From NCBI RefSeq assembly GCF_002261225.1, contig NZ_NEVM01000005.1, positions 1,984,001-2,048,000 on the forward strand: DNA of 64,000 nucleotides. The letters are read 5' to 3'. Below, piece after piece: positions 38,536 through 47,956 of this stretch (positions are counted from its first letter, which is position 1; every line of letters starts with the position of its first letter). A program made the position numbers and the translations under genes. This stretch comes from Bordetella genomosp. 10 (GTDB lineage: Bacteria > Pseudomonadota > Gammaproteobacteria > Burkholderiales > Burkholderiaceae_B). Under the pieces are notes generated by a model that ran no database searches, was not told the origin of the DNA, and saw only the letters and a list, made by a program, of their open reading frames with translations.

Positions 38536-39636
38536 ATGAGCAAGACGATGAAAGCCGCCGTATTCGTGGAACCCGGCCGGATCGAAATCCGCGAGAAAAC
38601 CATTCCGGACGTCGGCCCGAACGATGCGCTGATGAAGATAACGACGACGACGATCTGCGGCACCGACGTGCACATATTGAAGGGCGAATATCCGGTGGCA
38701 TCGGGCCTGACCGTCGGCCACGAGCCCGTCGGCATCATCGAGAAACTGGGCAGCGCCGTCACCGGCTATCGCGAAGGCCAGCGCGTCATCGCGGGCGCGA
38801 TATGCCCGAACTTCAATTCCTACGCCGCGCAGGACGGATATCCCTCGCAGGACGGCAGCTATCTGATGCACAGCGGGCAATGCGGATGCCATGGTTACGC
38901 GGCGACCGCGGGCTGGCGCTTCGGCAACAAGATCGACGGCGCGCAGGCGGAATACCTGCTGGTGCCGGATGCGCAGGCGAACCTGGCCCCGATTCCCGAC
39001 GGCCTCGACGACGACCAGGTCCTCATGTGCCCGGACATCATGTCCACCGGCTTCAAGGGGGCGGAAAACGCGAACATCCGCATCGGCGACACGGTCGCGA
39101 TATTCGCGCAGGGGCCCATCGGCCTGTGCGCGACCGCCGGCGCGCGGCTGCTGGGCGCCACCACCGTCATCGGCGTGGACGGCAACGCGCATCGCCTGGA
39201 AATGGCCAGGACGTGGGGCGCCGATGTCGTCCTGAACATCAACGAGTGCGACGTCGTCGACGAAATAATGAAGCTGACCCAAGGCAAGGGCGTCGATTCG
39301 GCCATCGAGGCGCTGGGCTCGCAAGCGACCTTCGAATCCGCGCTGCGGGTGCTGAAACCCGGCGGCACCCTGTCCAGCCTGGGCGTCTACTCCAGCGACC
39401 TGAAAATCCCGCTCGGCGCGTTCGCCGCGGGCCTGGGCGACCACCGGATCAATACCGCCTTGTGCCCCGGCGGAAAAGAACGCATGCGCCGGCTCATGAA
39501 CGTCATCCAGTCCAACCGGCTGGATCTCTCCGCGATGGTGACCCACCGGTTCGACCTGGAGAATATCGTCGAAGCGTACGACCTGTTTTCCCACCAGCGC
39601 GACAACGTGCTGAAGGTGTCCGTGAAGCCGGGTTGA
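38536..39636 (+). CDS. Zinc-dependent alcohol dehydrogenase, secondary-alcohol type
   Basis: A 366-residue MDR-family enzyme. The catalytic zinc ligands are Cys41 (I-C-G-T-D), His62 with Glu63 (G-H-E-P-V-G) and Asp167 (C-P-D-I-M-S-T-G-F), the Cys-His-Asp set of bacterial secondary alcohol dehydrogenases. The structural-zinc lobe is not the canonical four-cysteine loop. The dinucleotide fold contains F-A-Q-G-P-I-G near 190. TGGAG lies 7 bases upstream. The FNR-type box before it suggests a fermentative or redox-balancing role. Confidence 0.88.
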   Translation: MSKTMKAAVFVEPGRIEIREKTIPDVGPNDALMKITTTTICGTDVHILKGEYPVASGLTVGHEPVGIIEKLGSAVTGYREGQRVIAGAICPNFNSYAAQDGYPSQDGSYLMHSGQCGCHGYAATAGWRFGNKIDGAQAEYLLVPDAQANLAPIPDGLDDDQVLMCPDIMSTGFKGAENANIRIGDTVAIFAQGPIGLCATAGARLLGATTVIGVDGNAHRLEMARTWGADVVLNINECDVVDEIMKLTQGKGVDSAIEALGSQATFESALRVLKPGGTLSSLGVYSSDLKIPLGAFAAGLGDHRINTALCPGGKERMRRLMNVIQSNRLDLSAMVTHRFDLENIVEAYDLFSHQRDNVLKVSVKPG

Positions 39637-39662
39637 TCCGCCGCGGTGCCGCTGCCGGCCGG

Positions 39663-39685
39663 AATAGCCGCCATGGCGGCTATTT
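39663..39685. terminator. Bidirectional hairpin between alcohol dehydrogenase and LysR genes
   Basis: AATAGCCGCC (39663-39672) and GGCGGCTATT (39675-39684) form a 10-bp stem between convergent genes, flanked by A/T. It overlaps the LysR stop codon. The tiny loop means the top of the stem would open. Confidence 0.55.
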
Positions 39686-40579
39686 GAGCCGCTTGGCGGC
39701 GCCCGCGAAGAAGTCCTCGATTTCCTGGATCAGTTTCTGCGCCAGCAGGGACGGGGGGCGGCTCGATGGAAGCAACAGCAGCATCTCGATCGGCTGCTCC
39801 GGCACCAGGCGCCGCACCTGCAGGCCCAGCGGCGCGAATTCCGCGGCGATGAGGGGATTGACCAAGCCGACACCGACGCCCTGAAGCGCCAGGAAGCAGA
39901 TGTTCACCGCATAGGTGGTTTCCACCACCACGTTCGGCACGATGCCGCTGGCCACGAAGGGCGCGTCCGAGAGCGCGCGCGACGCGGAGTCGCGCGAGGG
40001 CGCGAGATAAGGGATCCGCGCCAGGTCGTCTATCGAGATCTCCTCCCGCTCGGCCAGCGGGTGCTCCGCCGACATGACGCAGACCAGGTTCGTCTTCAGC
40101 AGCGTGCGCGACTCCACGCCGGCGACGTCGATATCCTTCAGCGCGACGCCCATGTCGAGCGTCCCCGACACGACGCCGTCCTTCACCAGCGACGAATTGA
40201 TGGTCTGCAGGCTCAGCTTCACATTGGGATTGTTCACCGTATAGGCCCGCACGATGCGCGGCAGCGCCCCCATCGCGAACGAGGGCGCGGCGCCGATGGC
40301 GATGCGCCCGGTCCCTCCCGTCCGCAACTCATCCAGCGTCTGCCGCACCAGATCCAGTCCGACATAGCTGCGCACCACCGAGCGATACAGCACCGTCGCC
40401 TCGGGCGTCGGCACCAGCCGGCTGCGCCTGAGCTCGAACAGCTTGACCCGGGATCGCCGTTGCATCTGCGCGATCACCTTGCTGATCGCGGATTGCGAGG
40501 TGTGCAGCAACCCCGCCGCCGCCGTCGCGCTTCCCGTCTGCATGACGGCGCGAAACACCTCGACTTCCCTGTGATTCAT
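39680..40579 (-). CDS. LysR-family transcriptional regulator
   Basis: A 299-residue LysR protein (M-N-H-R-E-V-E-V-F-R-A-V-M-Q-T-G-S) with recognition helix T-S-Q-S-A-I-S-K-V-I. The effector domain starts near 92. It is divergent from the HyuB/HyuA operon at 40751, and the gap carries two dyads of LysR type, so that operon is its likely target. GGGGTAAG precedes the ATG. Confidence 0.87.
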   Translation of the reverse strand: MNHREVEVFRAVMQTGSATAAAGLLHTSQSAISKVIAQMQRRSRVKLFELRRSRLVPTPEATVLYRSVVRSYVGLDLVRQTLDELRTGGTGRIAIGAAPSFAMGALPRIVRAYTVNNPNVKLSLQTINSSLVKDGVVSGTLDMGVALKDIDVAGVESRTLLKTNLVCVMSAEHPLAEREEISIDDLARIPYLAPSRDSASRALSDAPFVASGIVPNVVVETTYAVNICFLALQGVGVGLVNPLIAAEFAPLGLQVRRLVPEQPIEMLLLLPSSRPPSLLAQKLIQEIEDFFAGAAKRLK

Positions 40580-40637
40580 TCTTGCTTACCCCTTGCCGTA
40601 GACCGATCTGCGCGGTTCTGTATGTTCGGACGATGGA

Positions 40638-40662
40638 AGGGTATATCGAATTGGACTACCCT
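40638..40662. promoter_or_regulatory. Interrupted dyad AGGGTA-N13-TACCCT
   Basis: Perfect 6-bp arms separated by 13 bases in the LysR/HyuB divergent gap, closer to the LysR gene. The geometry suits a LysR recognition site. Confidence 0.4.
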
Positions 40663-40703
40663 GCACGCCAAAAATCATTGGGCAGCCTCGCGGCATGGTT
40701 CTA

Positions 40704-40722
40704 GAGTCTCATCTCAAGACTC
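40704..40722. promoter_or_regulatory. Dyad GAGTCT-N7-AGACTC before the HyuB gene
   Basis: A 6-7-6 perfect inverted repeat 28 bases before the HyuB start. It could be an activation site for the divergent LysR protein or an RNA hairpin in the leader. Confidence 0.4.
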
Positions 40723-40750
40723 AAACAAAACCTGGCAAGGGGCAGCAATA

Positions 40751-42373
40751 ATGAAGGACAAGAAATCGGGCCGGTACGACGCGGTCACGCTGGAGCTGAT
40801 GTGGACGCGCCTGATCTCCATGACGGACGAAGCCGCCGTGGCGCTGGTAAGGACGTCGTTCTCGACGAACGTCCGCGAGTCCAACGACTTCGCGTGCGTG
40901 ATAACGGACGCCGACGGCAACTCCCTGGCCCAGGCGACGCACAGCATTCCCTCCTTCCTGAACACGGTGCCGCGGACCATCCGGCATTTCCTCCAGGAAT
41001 ACCCGCCCGAGACCCTGCGCCCCAATGACGTCCTGATCACCAACGACATCTGGCTGGGCACGGGCCATCTGCCGGACATCACGGTCGCCAAGCCCGTTTT
41101 CCTGGACGGCAAGCTGGTGGCCTGGGCCGGCTCGGTCGCCCACGCGCCCGATATCGGCGGGCGCATCCGATCGGCCGATGCGCGGGTCGTCTATGAAGAA
41201 GGCCTGCAAATACCGATCATGAAGGCGCTGGAGGCGGGCGTCATGGACCGGACGTTCGAGCGGATACTGCGCCAGAACGTCCGCGTGCCCGAACAGGTGC
41301 TGGGCGACCTGTACGCCCAGTTCACCGCCCTCGACCTGATCGAAGCCCGGCTGCTGGGCATGATGGCCGAACAGGGCCTGCAAGACCTGGTCCACCTGGC
41401 CGCCGACATCCACACCCGGTCCGAGGCCGCCATGCGCGAGGCGATCTCGGCCCTCCCCGATGGCGTCTACCGCGAGACCGCGATCACCGACGGACTCGCC
41501 AAGCCGATCCGCCTGGAGATGGCGCTGACGGTGAAGGGCAGCGACATCAGCGTGGACTTTGCCGGCAGCGATGAACAGGTGGCGGCTTCCATCAACGTCT
41601 GCCTGGCCTATACGACGGCCTACACCAGCTACGGCATCCGCACCGTGCTGCTGCCCAACGTCCCCGGCAACGAAGGCGTGCTGGCGCCGATCAGCGTGAC
41701 GGCGCCGCCTGGGAGCATCCTGAACTCGGTGCCGCCGGCAGCGGGCGGCGCGCGCGCGCTGGTGGGCCACCTGTTGCCGATGATGGCGGTGCGCGCCCTG
41801 GCGCAGGCCTTGCCGGAGCGCGGGATCGCGACCGTCGGGTCTCCCCTCTGGTGCGTGAACCTCTCCGGCGAGCGCTCCGACCGCACCACCTTCGCCAACA
41901 TGTTCTTCATGAACGGCGGCTACGGCGGTTCCCGGCACCGCGACGGCATCAACGTGCTTTCATGGCCGAGCAATATTTCTTCCACCCCCATCGAGGTGAT
42001 CGAGCAGTTGTCTCCCATCCGGGTGAACTACCGGCGCCTGCGCACGGGAACCGGCGGCGACGGCGAGCATCGTGGCGGCACCGGACAGGAGATGCGCTTC
42101 GAAAGCCGCTCCCAAAAACCCTTCGTCGTGAGTTTCATGGCGGAGCGCACCCGCGACGAAGCCGCGGCGGCGGGCCTGCTCGGCGGTAGCGCGGGCGCGC
42201 CAGGGGCCGTACTGGTGAACGGCGCGCCGGTGAATCCGAAAGTGCAACACGTGATCGAGCCGGACGGGACGGTCGAACTGCGCACGCCCGGCGGCGGGGG
42301 CTATGGCGACCCCGCGCGCCGCGCGCAGCAAGCCCGGGACGCGGATCGGGCAAACGGCTATACGCGCGCCTGA
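40751..42373 (+). CDS. Hydantoinase B/oxoprolinase-family subunit (HyuB)
   Basis: A 540-residue HyuB-family protein with the early T-L-E-L-M-W-T-R-L-I-S segment, N-D-I-W-L-G-T-G-H-L-P-D near 97-108, a histidine-rich A-H-A-P-D-I-G-G, and the C-terminal G-G-G-G-Y-G-D-P. With HyuA it forms ATP-dependent hydantoinases, 5-oxoprolinases and, in relatives, acetone or acetophenone carboxylases. It precedes HyuA (68 bases), two Bug receptors, a CoA-transferase, an aldolase-family protein and a crotonase. The CoA-transferase and aldolase fit a carboxylation or ring-opening route better than simple oxoproline recycling, but that is inference. Confidence 0.88.
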   Translation: MKDKKSGRYDAVTLELMWTRLISMTDEAAVALVRTSFSTNVRESNDFACVITDADGNSLAQATHSIPSFLNTVPRTIRHFLQEYPPETLRPNDVLITNDIWLGTGHLPDITVAKPVFLDGKLVAWAGSVAHAPDIGGRIRSADARVVYEEGLQIPIMKALEAGVMDRTFERILRQNVRVPEQVLGDLYAQFTALDLIEARLLGMMAEQGLQDLVHLAADIHTRSEAAMREAISALPDGVYRETAITDGLAKPIRLEMALTVKGSDISVDFAGSDEQVAASINVCLAYTTAYTSYGIRTVLLPNVPGNEGVLAPISVTAPPGSILNSVPPAAGGARALVGHLLPMMAVRALAQALPERGIATVGSPLWCVNLSGERSDRTTFANMFFMNGGYGGSRHRDGINVLSWPSNISSTPIEVIEQLSPIRVNYRRLRTGTGGDGEHRGGTGQEMRFESRSQKPFVVSFMAERTRDEAAAAGLLGGSAGAPGAVLVNGAPVNPKVQHVIEPDGTVELRTPGGGGYGDPARRAQQARDADRANGYTRA

Positions 42374-42441
42374 CGCCTGCCCCTGCATCCCGCAACCCGA
42401 CCCGACCGTTTCCGAAAGCACATCTCCCCGGCTATCTCCCC

Positions 42442-44574
42442 ATGACTACTCGCACCTATTCCCTGGGCATCGACATTGGCGGCACGTTCACCGACGTCGT
42501 GCTCTATTGCAACGAATCCGGCCGCTGCCACGCGCACAAGGAGTTGACCACGCCGCACGCCCCGCACCGCGGCGTCATCGCCGGCGTGCAGCATCTCTTC
42601 TCGCGGGAGTCCATCGCCTATGCCGACGTCAATCGCGTCGTCCATGCGACCACCCTGTTCACCAATGCGCTGATCGAGCGCAAGGGGGCGCCCACGGGCT
42701 TGATCACGACGGCGGGATTCGCCGATACGCTGGAAATCGCGCGCGAAAACAAATACGAACTGTACGATCTGCATATCGAACTGCCCAAGCCGCTGCTGGA
42801 ACGGCGCACCCGCCTGGAAGTCGCCGAGCGTCTCTCGCCCGCCGGCGAGGTGGAGATTCCGATGAACGAGGAGGACGTCCTCGCCTGCGCCAGGCAGTTC
42901 TCGGAGGCCGGTATCAAGTCCATCGCCATCGTTTTTCTGCACGCCTACGCCAATCCAGTCCATGAAATCCGCGCCCGCGCGTTGATCGCGGAGCGGTATC
43001 CGGACCTTTTCGTATCGATCTCTTCCGAGGTGTCCCCGCAGATCCGGGAATATGAGCGGACCGTCACCACGGTGGCGAACGCCTATGTGAAGCCCCTGGC
43101 CGACGGCTACCTGGCCTTGATGACCGAGGAGCTGAAGAACCTGGGCGTCGCCGCGCCGCTTTTCATGATGTTGTCCAACGGCGGCCTGACGCACGTGGAC
43201 GAGGCGAAGCGGGTGCCGATACAACTGCTGGAATCCGGCCCCGCTGCGGGCGCCCTGGCGGGCGCGTTCTTCGGCGAGCAGGCGGGCATCGCGGATATCC
43301 TGGCGTTCGACATGGGCGGCACGACCGCCAAGCTCGCCCTCGTGCAATCGGGAAAACCGGTCATCGCCCATCGCTTCGAGGCCAGCCGCGAGAAGCGCCT
43401 GACGGAGGGCAGCGGCCTGCCCATTTCGATCAGCACCGTGGAACTCATCGAGATCGGCGCGGGCGGCGGCAGCCTGGCCCGCATGGACGAACTCGGATTG
43501 CTCAAGGTCGGCCCGGAGAGCGCCAGCTCGGACCCCGGTCCCGCCTGCTACGGCCGCGGCGGCAAGCAGGCAACCGTCACCGACGCCAACCTGATCCTCG
43601 GCTACCTGGACCCCGCCGCCTTTGCGGGCGGAACCATGTCCATCGACGCCGGCTTGGCCGAGGCGGCCTTGCAGCCGATTGCCGACAAGGCCGGCATGCC
43701 GGTGAGCGAGTTGGCGTGGGGCGTGCATTCCATCGTCAATGAGAACATGGCCGCCGCCGCCCGCGTCCACGTCGCCGAACGGGGGCATCACGCGCCCGAT
43801 TTCTCATTGCTGCTCACCGGCGGCGGCGGCCCGCTGCACGGCTGCGAGATCGCTCGCCGTCTCGGCATCGACCGCGTCATCTGTCCGCCCGCGGCGGGCG
43901 TTGCCTCCGCGCTGGGCCTGCTGATGGCGCCCGCGCGCGTCGATCGCATGGTGACGGTGGCCAGGCGGATGAGCCGCGTGGACTGGGCCGAACTCGAAGC
44001 CGCGTACGCGGCGCTGGAAGCGGACGCGCGCCGCGTCGTGCTGGAGACGCTGGGCCAGGGCGGCGCCGAGCCGGAACTCAGGCGCGCGGCGGATCTACGG
44101 TTTGTCGGCCAAGGTTTCGAAGTCATCACGGACCTGCCCGCCGGCCCCTACGACGCGGCCATCGAAACGGCCATCCGCGAGGCCTTCGTCGCGGCCTACC
44201 TGCAAAGTTTCGGCCGTCTGCCGCCGGTGGGCGATATCGAGATCATCAATATCCGGGTAGCCGCCACGGCCGCCGCCGGCAGCGGCGCCTTGCAGGCCGA
44301 TGCGCCCACGGTCGGCGCCGCCCATGCACAGGCAGGAACCCGCAAGGTCTGGGTGGACGCCATGCGCAGCCATCAGGAAGTCCCCGTCTATCGACGCCAG
44401 GCGTTGCGCATCGGCCAACGGCTGGCCGGCCCGGCCGTCGTGCAGGAAGCGTCATCGACCTTGGTGCTGCCCGCCGGATCGAAGGCATTCGTTCATGAAA
44501 CCGGAAGTTTGCTGATCAGCTTGTCGGGCCGTCTGGAGACGCAGCCCACGCCGACCGACGCGGCCATGGCCTGA
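42442..44574 (+). CDS. Hydantoinase A/oxoprolinase-family subunit (HyuA)
   Basis: A 710-residue HyuA-family ATPase with phosphate-binding G-I-D-I-G-G-T-F-T-D near 8-17 and a second A-F-D-M-G-G-T-T-A-K near 288-297 (ASKHA fold), plus G-G-G-G-P-L-H-G in the C-terminal half. It uses ATP to activate the substrate for the HyuB subunit encoded upstream. No good ribosome-binding site is visible at this ATG, but the conserved motif fixes the start within a few residues. Confidence 0.89.
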   Translation: MTTRTYSLGIDIGGTFTDVVLYCNESGRCHAHKELTTPHAPHRGVIAGVQHLFSRESIAYADVNRVVHATTLFTNALIERKGAPTGLITTAGFADTLEIARENKYELYDLHIELPKPLLERRTRLEVAERLSPAGEVEIPMNEEDVLACARQFSEAGIKSIAIVFLHAYANPVHEIRARALIAERYPDLFVSISSEVSPQIREYERTVTTVANAYVKPLADGYLALMTEELKNLGVAAPLFMMLSNGGLTHVDEAKRVPIQLLESGPAAGALAGAFFGEQAGIADILAFDMGGTTAKLALVQSGKPVIAHRFEASREKRLTEGSGLPISISTVELIEIGAGGGSLARMDELGLLKVGPESASSDPGPACYGRGGKQATVTDANLILGYLDPAAFAGGTMSIDAGLAEAALQPIADKAGMPVSELAWGVHSIVNENMAAAARVHVAERGHHAPDFSLLLTGGGGPLHGCEIARRLGIDRVICPPAAGVASALGLLMAPARVDRMVTVARRMSRVDWAELEAAYAALEADARRVVLETLGQGGAEPELRRAADLRFVGQGFEVITDLPAGPYDAAIETAIREAFVAAYLQSFGRLPPVGDIEIINIRVAATAAAGSGALQADAPTVGAAHAQAGTRKVWVDAMRSHQEVPVYRRQALRIGQRLAGPAVVQEASSTLVLPAGSKAFVHETGSLLISLSGRLETQPTPTDAAMA

Positions 44575-44652
44575 ACGCCGGGCCGCCAGGCGGACTTATC
44601 CAAGTCATAAAAAAATTCAGGCGCCGACCGGCGCCAAGGGGAAGTGTTTGCC

Positions 44653-45615
44653 ATGAAAATGCACGCTATTGTCTTCGGCATGCTGGCCGTCGCGCTCGCA
44701 TCGTCCACCGCGGCCGGGGCCGAATCCTATCCATCGCATCAGGTCCGGGTGGTCGTCCCGTACACGGCCGGTGGATCCGCCGATCTGCTGGGCCGCATCG
44801 TCGCCCAGAAACTGAGCGAGAAGTACAAGCAGGCCTTCGTGGTGGAAAACCGCCCGGGCGCCGGCGGCCACATCGGCGCGGACTTCGTCGCCAAGGCAGC
44901 GCCGGACGGCTACACCTTGGTGGTGGGCACCATACCCATCCATTCCGCCTACAAACTCTATCCGAAGCTGGGTTACGACCCCGCCAAGGATCTCGTGGCG
45001 GTCAGCATCATCGGGGAGTTTCCCAGCCTCCTCATCGTGAATCGCGACCTGCCGGTCAAAACGGTGCAGGATCTGGTCGCGCTGTCGAAGAAGCATCCGC
45101 TTTTCTATGGGTCGGCGGGCGTCGGGTCGGCGACCCACCTCGGCGCCGCGTTATTCAATCAGGTCGCGGGCACGACCATGCAGCACGTTCCCTACCGGGG
45201 CAGTTCCGCTGCCGCGACGGACCTGATGGCCGGCCAGATCCAGGTCATGTTCGAGAACCTCCCCACGGCGGTTCCCCTGGCGCAGACCGGCCGGGCCAGG
45301 GCCATCGCCGTCACGTCGAAGGAGCGCAGCCCCAGCCTGCCCGACGTGCCCACGGTCGCCGAGTCCGGCGAGCCGGACTATTCCTTCACCGCCTGGTACA
45401 CGATAGCCGCGCCCGCGGGCACGCCGCCGGCCATTACGCAGCAGTTGAGCCGTGACATCGACCAGATTGTCCACTCGGACGCCCTGAAGGCGAAGTGGGC
45501 CGAGATGGGCGTGACGCCCGTCGGCGGAACCGTGGCGGACAACACCGCCTATATCGCCAGGCAGACCGAACTGTGGACCCGCATCATCCAGAAGCTACAC
45601 ATCACCGCGGAGTAA
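44653..45615 (+). CDS. Bug-family (TctC) periplasmic solute receptor
   Basis: A 320-residue receptor with a Sec signal peptide (cleavage near A-A-G-A-E), V-V-V-P-Y-T-A-G-G-S-A-D and K-L-G-Y-D-P-A-K-D-L. Start at ATG 44653; a GTG at 44644 is possible. It follows HyuA on the same strand, so it probably brings in the substrate of the hydantoinase-like enzyme. It is related to, but clearly distinct from, the receptor at 46962 in the same operon. Confidence 0.87.
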   Translation: MKMHAIVFGMLAVALASSTAAGAESYPSHQVRVVVPYTAGGSADLLGRIVAQKLSEKYKQAFVVENRPGAGGHIGADFVAKAAPDGYTLVVGTIPIHSAYKLYPKLGYDPAKDLVAVSIIGEFPSLLIVNRDLPVKTVQDLVALSKKHPLFYGSAGVGSATHLGAALFNQVAGTTMQHVPYRGSSAAATDLMAGQIQVMFENLPTAVPLAQTGRARAIAVTSKERSPSLPDVPTVAESGEPDYSFTAWYTIAAPAGTPPAITQQLSRDIDQIVHSDALKAKWAEMGVTPVGGTVADNTAYIARQTELWTRIIQKLHITAE

Positions 45616-45674
45616 AGCCGTGGCGGCAAGTCATCCAGTCCACGACATTCGCCGCATCCAATGGAGATAAGGAA

Positions 45675-46895
45675 GTGACCCAAAACCAAACCGCTACCGT
45701 CGATACGCCCGCTGCCAAGCCCGGTGCGTTGTCGGGAATACGGGTACTGGACCTGACCCGCGTCCGGGCCGGCCCCAGTTGCGTCCGGCAATTCGCCGAC
45801 TGGGGCGCCGACGTGATCAAGATTGAAAGCCCCGAATACATGGAGGTCAGCGACGCCTGGGGAGGCTGGCGCGATGGCGCCGATTTCCAGAACCTGCATC
45901 GCAACAAGCGATCCCTCAGCCTGAACATGAAGGATCCCCGTGGCCTGAGGATCTTCCACGAACTGGTGAAGACGGCCGACGTCGTGGCGGAGAACTTCCG
46001 GCCCGACGTCAAGTTCCGGCTCGGCATCGACTATGAGACGTTGAAGGAAATCAATCCGGGCATCGTCTACGTCAGCATTTCCGGTTTTGGCCAGGACGGG
46101 CCGTATGCCAGGCGTCCCGGCTTCGACCACATCGTGCAGGGCATGGGCGGGATGATGAGCATCAACGGCTATCCCGAAAACGGGCCGACCCGCGTGGGGA
46201 TAGCCGTCGCCGATACGGGCGCGGGCCTCTACAGCGCCCTGGGCGTCATGACCGCGTTGCTGGAACGGCAGAAGTCGGGCCTGGGGCAATGGGTGCAAGT
46301 GTCCTTGCTCGAGGCGATGATCGCCATGCTGGACTTCCAGGGAGCGCGCTGGCTCATGGAAAAGGAGATTCCCGCCCAGGCGGGCAACAACCATCCCACA
46401 TCGATTCCGACCGGCGTCTATCCGACGGCGGACGGCCACGTGACCATCGCGGCCGGCGAGCAGGCGATGTTCAAGCGCCTCGCCAAGGCGCTGGACCGGG
46501 AAGACTGGCTGGCGCAGCCCGCCTTCGCGACGGAAGACGCCCGGTCCGAGCATCGCCACGAGGTCAATGACGCCATCGCCGCGATCACCCGGCGGAAAAG
46601 CAGCGCGGAATGGCTGGAGATATTCGAGGCGGGCGGCGTGGCCGCCGGCCCCATCTACAGGATGAACGAGGTGTTCGCGGACGAACAGGTCCGGCACCTC
46701 GGCATCGCGAAACCGCTCATGCATCGCACGCGCGGCCCCATCGAGGTGATAGGCCAGCCCTTTTCCCTGAGCCGCACGCCCAGCCGGGTGGAGACGGCCG
46801 CGCCCACCCGCGGGGAACACAACGACGAAGTATTGCGGGAGATCGGATACACCAGCGACGCCATTCAGTCCTTGCGGCAGGACGGAGTGATATAG
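45675..46895 (+). CDS. CaiB/BaiF-family CoA-transferase
   Basis: A 406-residue class III CoA-transferase with R-V-L-D-L-T-R-V-R-A-G-P near 23-34 and catalytic Asp180 (A-V-A-D-T-G-A-G). A GTG at 45675 with GGAG 8 bases upstream is the best start. It would activate an acid arising from the Hyu reaction for later handling by the crotonase at 48745. It lies between two Bug receptor genes. Confidence 0.85.
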   Translation: MTQNQTATVDTPAAKPGALSGIRVLDLTRVRAGPSCVRQFADWGADVIKIESPEYMEVSDAWGGWRDGADFQNLHRNKRSLSLNMKDPRGLRIFHELVKTADVVAENFRPDVKFRLGIDYETLKEINPGIVYVSISGFGQDGPYARRPGFDHIVQGMGGMMSINGYPENGPTRVGIAVADTGAGLYSALGVMTALLERQKSGLGQWVQVSLLEAMIAMLDFQGARWLMEKEIPAQAGNNHPTSIPTGVYPTADGHVTIAAGEQAMFKRLAKALDREDWLAQPAFATEDARSEHRHEVNDAIAAITRRKSSAEWLEIFEAGGVAAGPIYRMNEVFADEQVRHLGIAKPLMHRTRGPIEVIGQPFSLSRTPSRVETAAPTRGEHNDEVLREIGYTSDAIQSLRQDGVI

Positions 46896-46961
46896 CCATA
46901 CCGCCGCCAACGCAGCAACGACGCGGAGCACGGCCCACCGTGCCCGAACCAAGGGGAAGTC

Positions 46962-47927
46962 ATGCGCAAACTGTTTTATTTCCTGGGCCTAATCACCCTA
47001 TGTGCAACCACGCGGGCCCATGCCGCATGGCCGGAACATCCGGTCAAGCTGATCGTGCCTTATGCACCGGGCGGCACCACCGACATCATCGCGCGCGTCA
47101 TCGCGCAGCATTTCCCGGACGTCCTCGGCCAGACCCTGATCGTGGAGAACAAGCCCGGCGCCGGCGGCACGATAGGCGCGACGTTCGTCGCCAACAGCGC
47201 GCCGGATGGCTACACGCTCGTGTTCGGCACGCCGGTCACCCACGCCACCGCCAAGTCGTTCTACCCGAAGCTGGGCTACGACCCCGAGAAGAGCTTTACC
47301 CCCGTGTTCCTGATCGGCTCGGTGCCCAATGTGGTGCTGGTCAACCGGAAGCTGGGCGTGAACTCGGTCGCCGAGTTGACGGCGCTGGCCAAGTCCAGGC
47401 CCGACACCATCAACTATGGATCGGCGGGATATGGGTCGACGACGCATCTCAGCGGCGAACTGTTTCAGCATCTGAGCGGCGCCCACATCCGGCACGTGCC
47501 CTACCGCGGCAGCGGCCCCGCCCTGACCGACCTCCAAGGCGGCCAGATCCAGTTGATGTTCGAAAACGCCCCCACGGCGCTGCCGCTGGCGAATAGCGAG
47601 TTCGTCAAGGCGATCGCCGTGACGGCGCCCCAGCGCATCAAGGCCGCGCCGGAGCTGCCCACGGTGGCCGAGGCGGGCGTGCCGGGCTATGAAGTCGTCG
47701 CCTGGTACGGCTTGTTCGGCCCGGCAAGCATGGACCCCGCGGTCGCCGCCAGGCTGAACACGGCTTTCAACAAGATCATGGCCATGCCGGACGTCGCCAG
47801 GCGCATGGATGAACTCGGGCTTATTACCGCCGGCGGAGCGGCCTCCGATCTGGGCACGCTGGTCCATAAGGAAGTCATCCGCTGGAACGACGTCATCAAG
47901 GCGGCCGGCTTGAAGCCGCTGGACTGA
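46962..47927 (+). CDS. Bug-family (TctC) periplasmic solute receptor
   Basis: A 321-residue receptor with a Sec signal peptide (about 1-22, A-H-A-A), L-I-V-P-Y-A-P-G-G-T-T-D and V-P-Y-R-G-S-G-P. AAGGGGA lies 6 bases upstream. It is the second Bug receptor of the operon; two receptors suggest two related ligands or a sensor/transport division. No membrane subunits are encoded nearby. Confidence 0.88.
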   Translation: MRKLFYFLGLITLCATTRAHAAWPEHPVKLIVPYAPGGTTDIIARVIAQHFPDVLGQTLIVENKPGAGGTIGATFVANSAPDGYTLVFGTPVTHATAKSFYPKLGYDPEKSFTPVFLIGSVPNVVLVNRKLGVNSVAELTALAKSRPDTINYGSAGYGSTTHLSGELFQHLSGAHIRHVPYRGSGPALTDLQGGQIQLMFENAPTALPLANSEFVKAIAVTAPQRIKAAPELPTVAEAGVPGYEVVAWYGLFGPASMDPAVAARLNTAFNKIMAMPDVARRMDELGLITAGGAASDLGTLVHKEVIRWNDVIKAAGLKPLD

Positions 47928-47956
47928 TGGCACGCATCGAAGACAAGGAGCATCCC

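Noticed and set aside
44593..44640. GGCGCC-GACC-GGCGCC hairpin after HyuA as a terminator
   Set aside because: No T run follows and the downstream Bug gene appears co-transcribed; more likely a weak structure.
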